Positions 8,884-18,332 of a DNA stretch of 58,621 bases are shown piece by piece. Within the stretch, counting starts at the first letter, position 1. Each line of letters opens with the position of its first letter. Made by a program: the position numbers and the translations under genes. The stretch is from an uncultured Spirochaetaceae bacterium (GTDB taxonomy: Bacteria > Spirochaetota > Spirochaetia > Sphaerochaetales > Sphaerochaetaceae): assembly GCA_945910645.1 (NCBI GenBank), contig CAMDZB010000004.1, positions 1 through 58,621 of the forward strand, read 5' to 3'. Under the pieces are notes generated by a model. The model was not told where the DNA came from. It ran no database searches and saw nothing but the letters and a program-made list of their open reading frames with translations.

Positions 8884-9503
8884 TATTTAATTCCTAGAAC
8901 TCTGTAGATGTCTTTTCTTGCCTCTTCATCATCTGAGAATATCGAGTCCACCTCTTCTTTTGTAAGGCTTTCAATCTCGTGGTAGTTGTAGTGAATCCAA
9001 ACTTCATCATCTATTGAGTTCATAACGTGCTTACGGCAGTAGTAGTCAGGCTGAATCGGAAGCGGATCCTTGTGTTTATAGAGTGGCACCTTGTAGTCGT
9101 AAACCGCAACTTTTAAGGCAGAGCGTGGAATTCCTTTATCCATAATAACTCTGGCAAGTTCGTTTACGGTCTTACCTGTATCAAAGATGTCATCAACCAA
9201 AAGAATTTTGTCACCATTCCTGAGGTGTTCAGGCGAATAAGTCCATCCGTCAACCACAACTCTTCCCTCAGTTCGCTTCATGTCGCTGTAGGAACGGGCA
9301 ACAACTGCAGCGTAGAACACAGGATGATCCTTATCCTTACATGCAACTTTGTAGAATTCCGAAAAAATGTTGGCCATATATGCGCCACCACGTAGGGATG
9401 CGTAGATGATGTCCGGAACAAAATGATCTTCATAAAAAATCTTACTAACAAGCTTAATAGCGTTGTTTCTGTAAACGTTTGGTGTAACAAATTCCTTTTT
9501 CAT
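8883..9503 (-). CDS. Phosphoribosyltransferase (purine type)
   Basis: The 206-residue protein carries the PRPP-binding motif [13 protein letters not shown] near residue 100 and a preceding RGGAYMA loop, which place it among type I phosphoribosyltransferases, close to hypoxanthine/xanthine types. The exact base used cannot be read from the sequence. A separate hpt is at 20608, so this one may prefer another purine. Its promoter points to a leaderless mRNA: no Shine-Dalgarno sequence precedes the ATG. Confidence 0.8.
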   Translation of the reverse strand: MKKEFVTPNVYRNNAIKLVSKIFYEDHFVPDIIYASLRGGAYMANIFSEFYKVACKDKDHPVFYAAVVARSYSDMKRTEGRVVVDGWTYSPEHLRNGDKILLVDDIFDTGKTVNELARVIMDKGIPRSALKVAVYDYKVPLYKHKDPLPIQPDYYCRKHVMNSIDDEVWIHYNYHEIESLTKEEVDSIFSDDEEARKDIYRVLGIK

Positions 9504-9509
9504 AGGTAA

Positions 9510-9538
9510 ATATTATCAAAAAGCAATCAAACTCGCAA
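9510..9538 (-). promoter_or_regulatory. Promoter of the phosphoribosyltransferase, leaderless geometry
   Basis: On the minus strand TTGCGA (9533-9538) and TAATAT (9510-9515) are 17 bp apart. The ATG begins seven bases beyond the -10, where transcription would start. Confidence 0.6.
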
Positions 9539-9569
9539 CAACAAAGTTAAATAGGTGTATCTAAAATAA

Positions 9570-9583
9570 ATAACAATTGTTAT
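9570..9583. promoter_or_regulatory. Palindrome ATAACAATTGTTAT
   Basis: Perfect 14-bp palindrome just after the stop of the exported protein gene and about 32 bp upstream of the phosphoribosyltransferase -35. A very similar palindrome (ATATAACA-GT-TGTTATAT) is at 47410-47427, so both may bind the same regulator. This is inference from similarity only. Confidence 0.35.
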
Positions 9584-9586
9584 ATA

Positions 9587-10033
9587 TCACTTTTTATCAA
9601 CTGAAATTGCAACGATTTTATTGCTATCTTTAGTCTCTACTACAGCAGAGCCCTCATAAAGCGCATCATTAGACGCTGTGAGTATAAATGAGAACGAAAC
9701 TCTATCATCCTCTGACTCAGGTTTCGAAAATACGATGTTCTTAATCGGCATGATTTCAGAAAGATACGGGGTAATTCTTGAGAGCATCACCCTTACGTTT
9801 GGGGAAAAGTTATTCTCAGTCCACTCAAAGTTAAAGTCTTTTTTCATCTCCGTGCTAAAGTATTTCAACACAGGGTGAAAGTCCTCCCCCACAATCGTCC
9901 CGAACCCCTTGTACGTTGGATAGAGCTTTGATGCGATGCTTGATGCCGAGACACTTGCGATTGCAGATGACTCTGATGCAAACAGGAGGCCTGATGATAA
10001 AACTAGGGCTAAAAGGAGGATCGCTCTTTTCAT
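9587..10033 (-). CDS. Small exported protein of unknown function
   Basis: The 148-residue product starts with a clear signal peptide (MKRAILLLALVLSSGLLFA, cleavage after ASE or nearby) and continues as a single alpha/beta-looking domain with no recognised motif. The mature protein has no cysteine, so it is not a lipoprotein. It is divergent from ttcA. I do not recognise the family; a secreted or periplasmic location is supported only by the leader. Confidence 0.65.
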   Translation of the reverse strand: MKRAILLLALVLSSGLLFASESSAIASVSASSIASKLYPTYKGFGTIVGEDFHPVLKYFSTEMKKDFNFEWTENNFSPNVRVMLSRITPYLSEIMPIKNIVFSKPESEDDRVSFSFILTASNDALYEGSAVVETKDSNKIVAISVDKK

Positions 10034-10058
10034 TCTTTATAAAATAAGTTTATTTTCG

Positions 10059-10072
10059 TAGAATGTAAAGAA
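10059..10072 (+). promoter_or_regulatory. ttcA -10 element next to the start codon
   Basis: TAGAAT at 10059-10064 is followed eight bases later by the A of the ATG. No Shine-Dalgarno sequence is visible. A possible -35, TTTATA, is at 10036-10041. The transcript may be leaderless. Confidence 0.4.
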
Positions 10073-10818
10073 TGAACTACAGAGATGCAATTAACGGGGA
10101 TATCCCGCCATACCTCATGCGTTTTATTAAGGGCGTTGGCAAGACCATCAACACCTACGACATGATAAGGGACAAAGAAAAAGTGCTTCTTGGAATCTCA
10201 GGAGGAAAAGACTCACTTCTCCTCTCACTTGCACTCTCACTAAGACGAATGTGGCTTCCAATCACATACGACATCAAGGCTATTCTCATCAATTGGATTG
10301 AACATCCTCTTGCACAAGAACAGAGGGACAAACTCTACGAATACTTTGATGCGCTTAAAATCGACTTTGAGATTGTGGATGAGCCTATGTTCTCAGAAGG
10401 ATTTAGAGGCGAATTCAACTGTTACCTCTGCTCGAGAAACAGAAGACGCATACTCTTTGACAGAGCAACAAGCGAGAACATCAGGCTGATTGCGCTTGGT
10501 CATCATCTTGACGATCTTGTTGAGACCACGATTATAAACATGGCGTTTCGCGGCGCCTTTGATACGATGCACCCTGTACAGGAATTCTTTGGTGGAAAGA
10601 TCAACATCATAAGGCCGCTTATTGAAACTCATGAGAGCACAATCTCACTTATCGCTGAGCGCCTCAAGGTTCCTGTTGTTAAAGCGGTCTGTCCGTTTGA
10701 TAAGCAGAATATACGATCAAGGGTCAAACCGCTTGTAAAAGAGATGGCGCATATTGATAAGCTTGCACGCGAGCACATCTATGCCTCACACAAGTTCAAC
10801 ATGAAGGTTGAACGCTAG
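10072..10818 (+). CDS. ttcA: tRNA 2-thiocytidine synthesis protein, TtcA family
   Basis: TtcA-type enzymes use ATP and an iron-sulfur cluster to thiolate cytidine 32 in tRNA. The 248-residue sequence has the PP-loop LLGISGGKDSLLLSLALS near residues 43-60, the CxxC pair CYLCSRNRRR near residue 117, LGHHLDDLVETTI near residue 142 and a conserved C-terminal CPFDKQN. Position 32 as target follows from family knowledge. It stands alone, divergent from the exported protein. Confidence 0.85.
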   Translation: MNYRDAINGDIPPYLMRFIKGVGKTINTYDMIRDKEKVLLGISGGKDSLLLSLALSLRRMWLPITYDIKAILINWIEHPLAQEQRDKLYEYFDALKIDFEIVDEPMFSEGFRGEFNCYLCSRNRRRILFDRATSENIRLIALGHHLDDLVETTIINMAFRGAFDTMHPVQEFFGGKINIIRPLIETHESTISLIAERLKVPVVKAVCPFDKQNIRSRVKPLVKEMAHIDKLAREHIYASHKFNMKVER

Positions 10819-10849
10819 TTTTTACCCTCAGCAATTTTCGTTTTTTCAC

Positions 10850-10906
10850 TTGCATTGTAATTATATATTATATATAATCTAATTATGGTATTTTGCCAAA
10901 TTGGCA
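10850..10906 (+). promoter_or_regulatory. Promoter and 5' palindrome of the large surface protein gene
   Basis: TTGCAT at 10850-10855 and a consensus TATAAT at 10873-10878 are 17 bp apart. TGCCAA-A-TTGGCA at 10894-10906 follows just after the predicted start of transcription and could be an operator or a short leader hairpin. GGGAG then precedes the ATG at 10923. Confidence 0.75.
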
Positions 10907-10922
10907 TTATATGGGAGACTAT

Positions 10923-13900
10923 ATGAAGAAATTTGCATTAATCGTATTGACTGCACTCGTGTCGACAGTGGGAATCTTTGCCGCTAAGGGCCCAATCTCA
11001 TTCACCGACCCTGGTGACCTCAGGACATACGGCATAGCAGGAGAGCCAGTTATCACAGATACCCTTCTAGACGGTTACATGGTGTTAACGTGCGACAATC
11101 CTACCACGCTTACGCTCAAAAGTGGTACAATACGTGTGGACAAAGCTTCCATTCTTTCCGTTGTAAATACAGACGACAACGATTACCAGTTCTATCTTCT
11201 AGACGGTAAGGTAGACGTCGCAAGCACGGGATATGGAAACATTTCTGTATTCACTCCATGGGGAAAATACTTTGCTCCTCAGCCTTCAATGTACACAATT
11301 AACTCTTCAAACGATACAGAAAAAGCTACCACAAATACAGGCGCACTCTACAACATCAACGCCCTATCAAATTCCATATCTACAATCCAAAGAGGCGAAA
11401 CAAGAGATATGCTTGTACCTCCAAGAGCTTCATTCACAAACGAAGGCGCATTTACACTTGGAACAGACGAAGCATACTTTAAGGCAGGAATTCAAAAGCC
11501 AAAGGCTCCAGATGCTGCTCCTAGTTTCGTGGAAAACACTGCGTTTACAACGCCTACCGGCAGCTTTGAATACAACCAGGCTGATGACTGGATGCTCGTA
11601 AGCGGTGACTATAGCTACTTCCTACGCAATACACAGACTGAGATCTGGGATGATATAGAAGTCAACAGACCAATCATAATGAACGGCGGTCTGATGATTG
11701 AAGATTATACTACAGGACAGCTCCCAGCCCTTGATGAGTATATCAAAAACGATGTTAATGGCGGTGTCAGAATCCAGGAATATGCAAAAATTGATACCGT
11801 TGGCACAAAAGAAGGTGATAGCACACCTTACCCAGTTGAACCTGGTCATATTAAGACACAAAAGCTCTCTATCAGCGTCAACCCATATATTACATTTGCA
11901 AATTCAATACTTGAGTTTAGACTCAACTTTGTCGTCAATACAGATGCAAGCAATAACGTTATAACTTACCCATGGCAAGGACACAACTTTAAGACAGCAG
12001 CAAACTCTCTAAGTACCATTTCTGAATTTATCAGCGATATCAATATTGAGAATATGATATACCTTACACGCCGTCGCGAACTTCCTATTAGAACAAGAAA
12101 TATTCAATTATTACGCCATAGTGCAGATGAAGAAAAGCTCCCGTTTTATCTCGATCTTGACCTTAAATACTTAAGAATAAACGCATTTGCAACAGATCTT
12201 GCAGACATCAACGCACCATTCAATATGCGCTCTCTAGACTTCACTATTATCCCAAGCCCAGACAAGTATCCTCTTGAAATCTCACTCGGTGCTGTCTACA
12301 CAAGAACAACAGAGAAGCTAGAATCTGGAATGGCTCTCTTTAACGCTTCACTAAAGCTCCCAGTGATTGTAAAGAACGACGCACTCAGCATTGGAGTACA
12401 CGGCGGATTCCCATGGTTTAATGTCACATCTCGAGGAACATTCAAAGAGATCTGGACACAGGGCTTTAATAAATCGGCATTCTATGCAGGACTTGACTTT
12501 AGCATGAACTTCGGTCCATTCCATGGCTTTGTAGGCGTTGACTACAACCAGAATACTGTACTTACAGGATTTATGGATGCATACAGCAACCTAAGATATG
12601 CTAATATTACTTCTACAAATCTTGAAGGGCTTAAGGCTGTTGTTCCATACCTTAACATTGGCGTTGATGCAGGCTACGGTGGATTTGAACTTTCTGCAAT
12701 GGCTCCATTCTATGTAGGTAAAAAGATCTCAGAACTTCCTATTGAGTCAACAATACTTACTGACCCTGAAAATAATTATCAGAATTTATTCTTATATGCA
12801 CTCAATGCAAAGATCTCAGCATTTGTACGACCATTTAACAACAACTCAATCAAACTACAAGTTGAATACGATACAAATAAGATATTCAGAGACTTTTACA
12901 ATCCAGATAATCGACCAGATGTATCATTGTTTAATGATCCTAGTATCAATAAATATTGGATTCCTACATTTATTATATCATCAGAGACAGGTCCTGTATT
13001 CCTCCAGGGTAAACTCGACTTCGACTATGACAAGAATAAGACTCTACAGCCTGAATTCAGCATGCTCCTCTCTATCAACCTTGGTTCTGACTATCTATTA
13101 AACTCATCTTACTACAGAGAGAGAAAAGCAGCCGAGGAAAGGAGAAACTCATCATGGGCTCCAATATTTGCAATAGAAGTTGCTGATGATATCCTTCCAT
13201 ACAAGGATGATAGCGGTAATGTTGCCTTTGGTAACAACTTTAGATTGACACCTTTAGTCGGCGTTGAACATCCCATCTTTGCATTAACACTCAAATATGA
13301 GTTCTCAGGACTCTCATTCAGCGAGTTTGCAAACATCAAATCTTGGGATGCAGGAAAATGGATCAACAGCTTCATCAACCAGTTCAGAATTGCTGACATC
13401 CTCAATTTTGGCAGCAACTCAGCATTCGACATCAAGACTAACAGTGCTGTTTCAACAACATCAGTTATTGAGAACCTTGAACTCAGCTTTGACCTTTACG
13501 GTATATTTGGAATCAGAGCAAGCGACTTTGGAAACAATCTCTCATCAATCATTTCGTCATCAAAGCTCTACCCTGTTGATATATTTATTGGTTATAGATC
13601 AGATAAATTAAATGCATACATTTCATCAACAATTACTGCAGAATGGTCGAATAAAGCTGGAGAAGATAAACTACATATTCAACTTATGCCATCCGCAAAC
13701 TTCGACATCAACCTCTTTGGTGCTCACCTTGGTGCATTCTTTGCAACTACTATTGATATTATGCAGAACTCACAAGGAGTTGTTAGCGTACACCCAGGTA
13801 TTGGCGTAGGTAAGACAACCAACTGGAACATGCTTGCAGGTGGAACTCTTGGATATGCATCAGATATCTTTACTCTTGAACTCACAGGCGGTATACAGAT

Positions 13901-14420
13901 CAACGACGCTGTATACAAAAAGTATGACGCACTCACATATATCGATGATGTTGAAGATAAGTCCTACAGAATTTCAAACTATGCATACGACGAAGTTAGA
14001 AACAAGTATGTACCATTCTTCAACGTTGCACTTAAAGGCAATGCAAGTGACATCTTCACATTCAACCTTGATTATACTGTTAACGTATCATCAAAGTTCG
14101 ATAAGCTCTACTATGATAGACTAAGCATTGGCATTACTGCTAGTACATCAGTATTCGACATCTATGGCTTACTTGAGAAGCGTGGTGCATTCTTGGGTGC
14201 AGAATCATTTAAGGACATTCCTAATTTGTGGAGGAACCCAGTATCACGCGATACAGCATTTGCATATAAGCTTGGTGTTACACTCAAAGCAGAACACATC
14301 AACTTTACTGTTGAATATGAAAACGAATTCTTCAGGAGTATTGCAAATAGACAGCAGGATGTATCGAGTGACTATATGGCTGGCAGACTTACATTTAAAT
14401 CAGTTATTGGTTTAATTTAA
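10923..14420 (+). CDS. Large exported protein: FecR-like N-terminal region plus predicted beta-barrel
   Basis: The 1165-residue product has a signal peptide ending near IFAAKG. Residues of about 40-150 resemble a FecR-type domain (TLKSGTIRVDKASILSV, then a short LLDGKVDV strand and SVFTPWGKYFA). The rest is rich in alternating aromatic/polar strands with repeated G-aromatic pairs (for example HGFVGVDYNQN and LEISLGAVYTR), typical of outer-membrane barrels. The last residue is isoleucine, not phenylalanine. The ATG at 10923 is preferred over an upstream TTG at 10893 because GGGAG precedes it and the signal peptide begins there. Function is unknown; it may be a surface protein. Confidence 0.65.
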   Translation: MKKFALIVLTALVSTVGIFAAKGPISFTDPGDLRTYGIAGEPVITDTLLDGYMVLTCDNPTTLTLKSGTIRVDKASILSVVNTDDNDYQFYLLDGKVDVASTGYGNISVFTPWGKYFAPQPSMYTINSSNDTEKATTNTGALYNINALSNSISTIQRGETRDMLVPPRASFTNEGAFTLGTDEAYFKAGIQKPKAPDAAPSFVENTAFTTPTGSFEYNQADDWMLVSGDYSYFLRNTQTEIWDDIEVNRPIIMNGGLMIEDYTTGQLPALDEYIKNDVNGGVRIQEYAKIDTVGTKEGDSTPYPVEPGHIKTQKLSISVNPYITFANSILEFRLNFVVNTDASNNVITYPWQGHNFKTAANSLSTISEFISDINIENMIYLTRRRELPIRTRNIQLLRHSADEEKLPFYLDLDLKYLRINAFATDLADINAPFNMRSLDFTIIPSPDKYPLEISLGAVYTRTTEKLESGMALFNASLKLPVIVKNDALSIGVHGGFPWFNVTSRGTFKEIWTQGFNKSAFYAGLDFSMNFGPFHGFVGVDYNQNTVLTGFMDAYSNLRYANITSTNLEGLKAVVPYLNIGVDAGYGGFELSAMAPFYVGKKISELPIESTILTDPENNYQNLFLYALNAKISAFVRPFNNNSIKLQVEYDTNKIFRDFYNPDNRPDVSLFNDPSINKYWIPTFIISSETGPVFLQGKLDFDYDKNKTLQPEFSMLLSINLGSDYLLNSSYYRERKAAEERRNSSWAPIFAIEVADDILPYKDDSGNVAFGNNFRLTPLVGVEHPIFALTLKYEFSGLSFSEFANIKSWDAGKWINSFINQFRIADILNFGSNSAFDIKTNSAVSTTSVIENLELSFDLYGIFGIRASDFGNNLSSIISSSKLYPVDIFIGYRSDKLNAYISSTITAEWSNKAGEDKLHIQLMPSANFDINLFGAHLGAFFATTIDIMQNSQGVVSVHPGIGVGKTTNWNMLAGGTLGYASDIFTLELTGGIQINDAVYKKYDALTYIDDVEDKSYRISNYAYDEVRNKYVPFFNVALKGNASDIFTFNLDYTVNVSSKFDKLYYDRLSIGITASTSVFDIYGLLEKRGAFLGAESFKDIPNLWRNPVSRDTAFAYKLGVTLKAEHINFTVEYENEFFRSIANRQQDVSSDYMAGRLTFKSVIGLI

Positions 14421-14423
14421 CAG

Positions 14424-16226
14424 ATGATTAACAAACTTGATGAGGGGCTAGTATCTCACCTTGCTGCAGGCGAGGTGATTGAACGCCCCTCTTCTATTAT
14501 CCGTGAATGTATAGACAACTCGATTGACGCAAAATCCACATCAATTTCAATCACTACAATAGACGGCGGTAAGGATGTTATCACAGTTGAGGATAACGGA
14601 TGCGGAATTCATAAGGATGACTTAAACGCAATTGCCCTGCCCCACGCCACAAGTAAGATTACATCACTTGATGACATCTACAATATAATCACAATGGGAT
14701 TTCGAGGTGAGGCGCTCTTTTCAATGACAAGCGCGGGTGATCTTAAGATTGAATCAAACGGATACGGAATTGAAATTGACGATTTCAAACGCTCTGACGT
14801 CTTTAAGAGCACAAAGGATAGCGGCACACGAATTACTCTATCAAACCTATTTAAAAACCTCCCTGCACGCCTTGCTTTTCTCTCAAGCGCAAACATCGAA
14901 CATCAGAGGAACGCGAGTATTATCTCAGAAAAAGCGCTTGCCTTCCCTGAAGTTGAATTTACGTATATTAACAATAATATTAAATATATACATTATGATA
15001 TAGAGACGCCTAAGGATAGAGTCGGTCGCTTCTTAAAAAGCGAGAGCCTTAGCAAAGTCAAAGAAATTGAGAAGGAATACGATGATTTTAATATAAAGCT
15101 CTTCTATCTTGATGGAGGACTAAGACGCGACAGGAAAAAGATCAAAATCTACGTCAATAAGCGATGCGTCACAGATCCGTACCTTATGAGTGCTATTCTC
15201 TATGCATTTTCAAGCGTGACACCTGGCGCCTTCTATCCTGAGGCTCTGCTCTTTATAGAGAACGATCCATCCCTTACAGACTTCAACGTACACCCTCAAA
15301 AGAAGGAATGTAGACTTCGTAACGCCCACAGTATCCATCATGAAATATCAACTATTTTTAAGGGTGAAAGACTTGATAAAATCCGCTCAATCTACGACTT
15401 TAAAGAAAGCCAGAATGAAACCCAATCTGAGTCTGTTATTACATCAAAGGATAGTGATTGCAGCGGTGATAATTACAGTGGCGAAAGACACGATAACCCT
15501 ATAAATAATGATACAGTAATTAAGACTGAGCAGACGGATGACGCATTTACTAGAAACAACAAGAACAGTATAGTTGAGCCAACGTCCTTTAGATTCCCTA
15601 CTTCTTTTCTATCCACTACGGAGATAAGCAAAAAAGATAGAGAGCCGTACGAGATGAATCCAATGCTCTTCTCAGAGTCTACAAACGATGAAACTTTGGG
15701 CTTTACATACATCGGGCAGATCTGGAACCTATTCCTACTCTACACAATCGGCGATGAACTATTCATAATCGATCAGCACGCGGCTGCAGAACGTGTGATG
15801 TTTGACTCTCTTAAAAAGCGCATCAATATACAGGAGCTCCTCTTTCCTTTAAACATAGAGGTTGATATCAACACATCACGCTCCCTTGATAGGATTAAGG
15901 ACTCATTCATAGAGAAAGGCATAATCATTGAAAAGGTTGAGGACTGCCTCTGGTGTCTTAAAGCCATCCCTAATGCGCTTAAGAACAGCGAAAGGGAGAT
16001 AATCAAGCTTATCGAGAAGGCTGATGATAAGGAGATTGATGCAAAACTCTACGCGATCACATCCTGTCATAACAGCATACGAGGTGGAATGGCACTAACG
16101 CGATCTGATGCCATAGCGCTGATATCAGACACGCTGAAGCTTGATGAACTTGTGTGCCCTCATGGCAGAAGCTTTGTAACTAAGATTACTAAAAGCGAAC
16201 TTGAGGCACTAGTACTCCGTGAATAG
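14424..16226 (+). CDS. mutL: DNA mismatch repair protein MutL
   Basis: MutL links mismatch recognition by MutS to strand incision. The N-terminal GHKL ATPase shows IDNSIDAKS, VEDNGCGI, HATSKI and GFRGEAL in the first 100 residues; a poorly conserved linker spans about residues 330-420; the C-terminal domain has IDQHAAAER, SCHNSIRGG and CPHGRSF. The endonuclease metal site is recognisable, but the last Glu of DQHA(x)2E(x)4E is Asp. The start is three bases after the preceding stop with no clear ribosome-binding site, so it probably depends on the upstream gene. Confidence 0.94.
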   Translation: MINKLDEGLVSHLAAGEVIERPSSIIRECIDNSIDAKSTSISITTIDGGKDVITVEDNGCGIHKDDLNAIALPHATSKITSLDDIYNIITMGFRGEALFSMTSAGDLKIESNGYGIEIDDFKRSDVFKSTKDSGTRITLSNLFKNLPARLAFLSSANIEHQRNASIISEKALAFPEVEFTYINNNIKYIHYDIETPKDRVGRFLKSESLSKVKEIEKEYDDFNIKLFYLDGGLRRDRKKIKIYVNKRCVTDPYLMSAILYAFSSVTPGAFYPEALLFIENDPSLTDFNVHPQKKECRLRNAHSIHHEISTIFKGERLDKIRSIYDFKESQNETQSESVITSKDSDCSGDNYSGERHDNPINNDTVIKTEQTDDAFTRNNKNSIVEPTSFRFPTSFLSTTEISKKDREPYEMNPMLFSESTNDETLGFTYIGQIWNLFLLYTIGDELFIIDQHAAAERVMFDSLKKRINIQELLFPLNIEVDINTSRSLDRIKDSFIEKGIIIEKVEDCLWCLKAIPNALKNSEREIIKLIEKADDKEIDAKLYAITSCHNSIRGGMALTRSDAIALISDTLKLDELVCPHGRSFVTKITKSELEALVLRE

Positions 16227-16320
16227 GTCAGCCTTTGAAAGTCGCTTTTTGAGTATATTTACCGCCGCCTTTTAAGGGACATTCCTGTAGCCTTTTGAGT
16301 GACCCTACATTAAGGAAACA

Positions 16321-17244
16321 CTATGAGTTTTTAAGACTAAGCTCAGCATCTTTAAGTTCCCTATCTATACAATCAAAGTACTTCTTGAACGCCTTGAAGT
16401 ATCCCTTTGTGGATTCATTTACGTAGTTTGGATTAACGCTTTCATCGATTAATAGCTTTTTAAACGGATACGCCCCGTTGACCTTCCATGCGTTAAGAAT
16501 CCCTGCGTTAATCGCATCGTGTGGGCAGTACATCACGCATCTCATACAGATCATACAATGACATCCAAAGTGCGGGTAACCATCCTTTCCCTCTCTTATG
16601 TTGCTCATTGGACAGTTTTTAATACAGAGTGTACATTTTGTACATTTTTTCTTCTTAATTCTGTACGTCTTACCTATGATTGGACCGCCTATCCATACTA
16701 GCTTTCCAAGCGTATAAAGTAGGTAGTAGAGCGGATGCGGATGAAGTAGATACGTCTCATTTTTCACGATTTTATCAGCCATAATCGCGGCGTGGCTCTC
16801 TGCATAGATATACATCTGCTTTACAAGCTCATCAGGGTACCTAAACATTATGTTGTACGGCATGAGGTAGTGTTTTTCCTCCATCACCCTGTACCCTTTT
16901 CGTCTAAGACGTGATTTCATAATCGATGATGAGTAATGGTTTGGTGCAAACGGCTCCCCGCTTGTCTTTATAATAAAGCATTGTTTCTCACCTTTGGCCT
17001 TTTCGAGGACCTTTACAAATCGATTCACAAGGTGTGGCGCGTTAAAGCCGTAAATTGGGTAGGCAATCGCGATGATGTCAAAGTCGTTTGGGCTTGGGTA
17101 CGTACGTTTTTTATAGCTTTCATAGTCGAATGAGAATACCGTGGTTTCAACATCCCTTTTATCAAGTTCAGTTTTGACGAATTCAGATACCATTTTTGTA
17201 TTTCCTGTGCCGCTAAAACAGTAGATTATAGCCTTCACTTCCAC
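16321..17244 (-). CDS. EFR1-family flavodoxin-ferredoxin fusion
   Basis: The 307-residue protein starts with a flavodoxin-like domain (IYCFSGTGNT at residues 7-16 binds FMN phosphate) and has two 4Fe-4S clusters near residues 200-255: CTKCTLCIKNCP and CMICMRCVMYCP. Such proteins carry electrons in anaerobes; the partner is unknown. It overlaps the downstream end of the epimerase gene by ten bases, so the two are one transcript. Confidence 0.85.
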   Translation of the reverse strand: MEVKAIIYCFSGTGNTKMVSEFVKTELDKRDVETTVFSFDYESYKKRTYPSPNDFDIIAIAYPIYGFNAPHLVNRFVKVLEKAKGEKQCFIIKTSGEPFAPNHYSSSIMKSRLRRKGYRVMEEKHYLMPYNIMFRYPDELVKQMYIYAESHAAIMADKIVKNETYLLHPHPLYYLLYTLGKLVWIGGPIIGKTYRIKKKKCTKCTLCIKNCPMSNIREGKDGYPHFGCHCMICMRCVMYCPHDAINAGILNAWKVNGAYPFKKLLIDESVNPNYVNESTKGYFKAFKKYFDCIDRELKDAELSLKNS

Positions 17245-18260
17245 TCACCTTCATCATAGCACGCCTTTCCTGCTCTAATTATAGCCTCTTCAACATCCTT
17301 GCCCTTCTTTATGTGTAATTCCTCGTTCACATCATCCATCTCGTTCTGTGGAAAGTAGAAGTAATCGCTTTGGATGTCCATCATAACGTAGTAGTAGTCA
17401 AGGCCGTGATAAAGGCCCTTACGTTTATCTCTTTTTGCGATTAAGTCAGCGCCAATGGCAGATAGGTAGCGAGGTGGATTTAGAACCCTCATTGGCTTTC
17501 CCTGAACTCCGGTAAGGAGTTTATCAAGCATCCAGTTAAAGTCGTGATTTTCATCCCCAATTGGGTAGTGGCTTCCACCTTTGCCGTAAAGAACTGCACC
17601 AATTAACGCTTCCCCAACGTGGCGTGATGAACACATAACACTGCCGCCTTTTGGGAACATAATAACCCTCTTACCCCTGGCAAAGTGATCAAGAAATGTC
17701 CCTCGCCATATCGGGCGTCTGTTCGGACACGTTCCAAAGATGTACGGAAGCTCCATAATTACAACATCCATCTTATCAGTACCGTTTTCATCCATTCCAA
17801 CGCTTATAAGCGCCTCAGCCTGCTCCTTTCTCACTTTAATATACGGATGACGGGCTGAGAGCTTCTTTTTTGGAAATCTTCTGTCGAAATAGAGAAAATA
17901 CGATGAACATACAACAGCCTTTTTTATCCCTGCTCTACGTGCCGCCTTAAACACCTTTTTAGGATAATCAACAAGCCTTTGATGGAAGAACCTGTATGCA
18001 TTCTCAGGTGGATTTATTCTGTCATCAGGCCCCACAGCGTAAATTAGGGCGTCGTAGGCGCCTTCTTTGAAGATTTCGTAAAGTTCATCCTCAGTAAGTG
18101 TAAAGACGTCTCCTATAAGGCTTTTTGCTTCTTTTGGATACCACGAGGCGGCATCAGCATCATCGATAGCAAGGGATGTGACATCCATGTTCTTTTCAAG
18201 TGCAACAAGCGTGGCTTCATGGCCTAAAAGTCCTGTTCCACCGATTATAATTAGGTTCAT
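17235..18260 (-). CDS. NAD-dependent epimerase/reductase-like protein
   Basis: An extended short-chain dehydrogenase of 341 residues. The N-terminal loop IIGGTGLLGHEA binds NAD(P); VVCSSYFLY is the usual serine strand. The catalytic YxxxK is not exact: HPYIKVRKEQAE has arginine at the lysine position with lysine one residue later. The substrate cannot be read from the sequence. The ATG at 18260 is chosen over a longer frame because AGAGGAAT precedes it. It is the first gene of a pair with the EFR1 protein, which might supply its electrons. Confidence 0.75.
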   Translation of the reverse strand: MNLIIIGGTGLLGHEATLVALEKNMDVTSLAIDDADAASWYPKEAKSLIGDVFTLTEDELYEIFKEGAYDALIYAVGPDDRINPPENAYRFFHQRLVDYPKKVFKAARRAGIKKAVVCSSYFLYFDRRFPKKKLSARHPYIKVRKEQAEALISVGMDENGTDKMDVVIMELPYIFGTCPNRRPIWRGTFLDHFARGKRVIMFPKGGSVMCSSRHVGEALIGAVLYGKGGSHYPIGDENHDFNWMLDKLLTGVQGKPMRVLNPPRYLSAIGADLIAKRDKRKGLYHGLDYYYVMMDIQSDYFYFPQNEMDDVNEELHIKKGKDVEEAIIRAGKACYDEGEWK

Positions 18261-18279
18261 TGTAATTCCTCTTGCTATC

Positions 18280-18326
18280 ATTATATATTCTTTGAATTTG
18301 ATAAACAAATAAAAATGCCATATAAT
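18280..18326. promoter_or_regulatory. Overlapping divergent promoters
   Basis: Plus strand: TTGATA (18298-18303), 17 bp, TATAAT (18321-18326), with the HTH gene ATG at 18333, seven bases further. Minus strand: TTGTTT (18303-18308), 17 bp, TATAAT (18280-18285). The two -35 boxes touch, so only one polymerase can bind at a time; the HTH protein could decide which. Confidence 0.75.
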
Positions 18327-18332
18327 AAAAAA

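Noticed and set aside
10893-10922. Upstream TTG start for the large surface protein
   Set aside because: Would add ten residues before a normal signal peptide and lies in the leader palindrome; ATG at 10923 has GGGAG.
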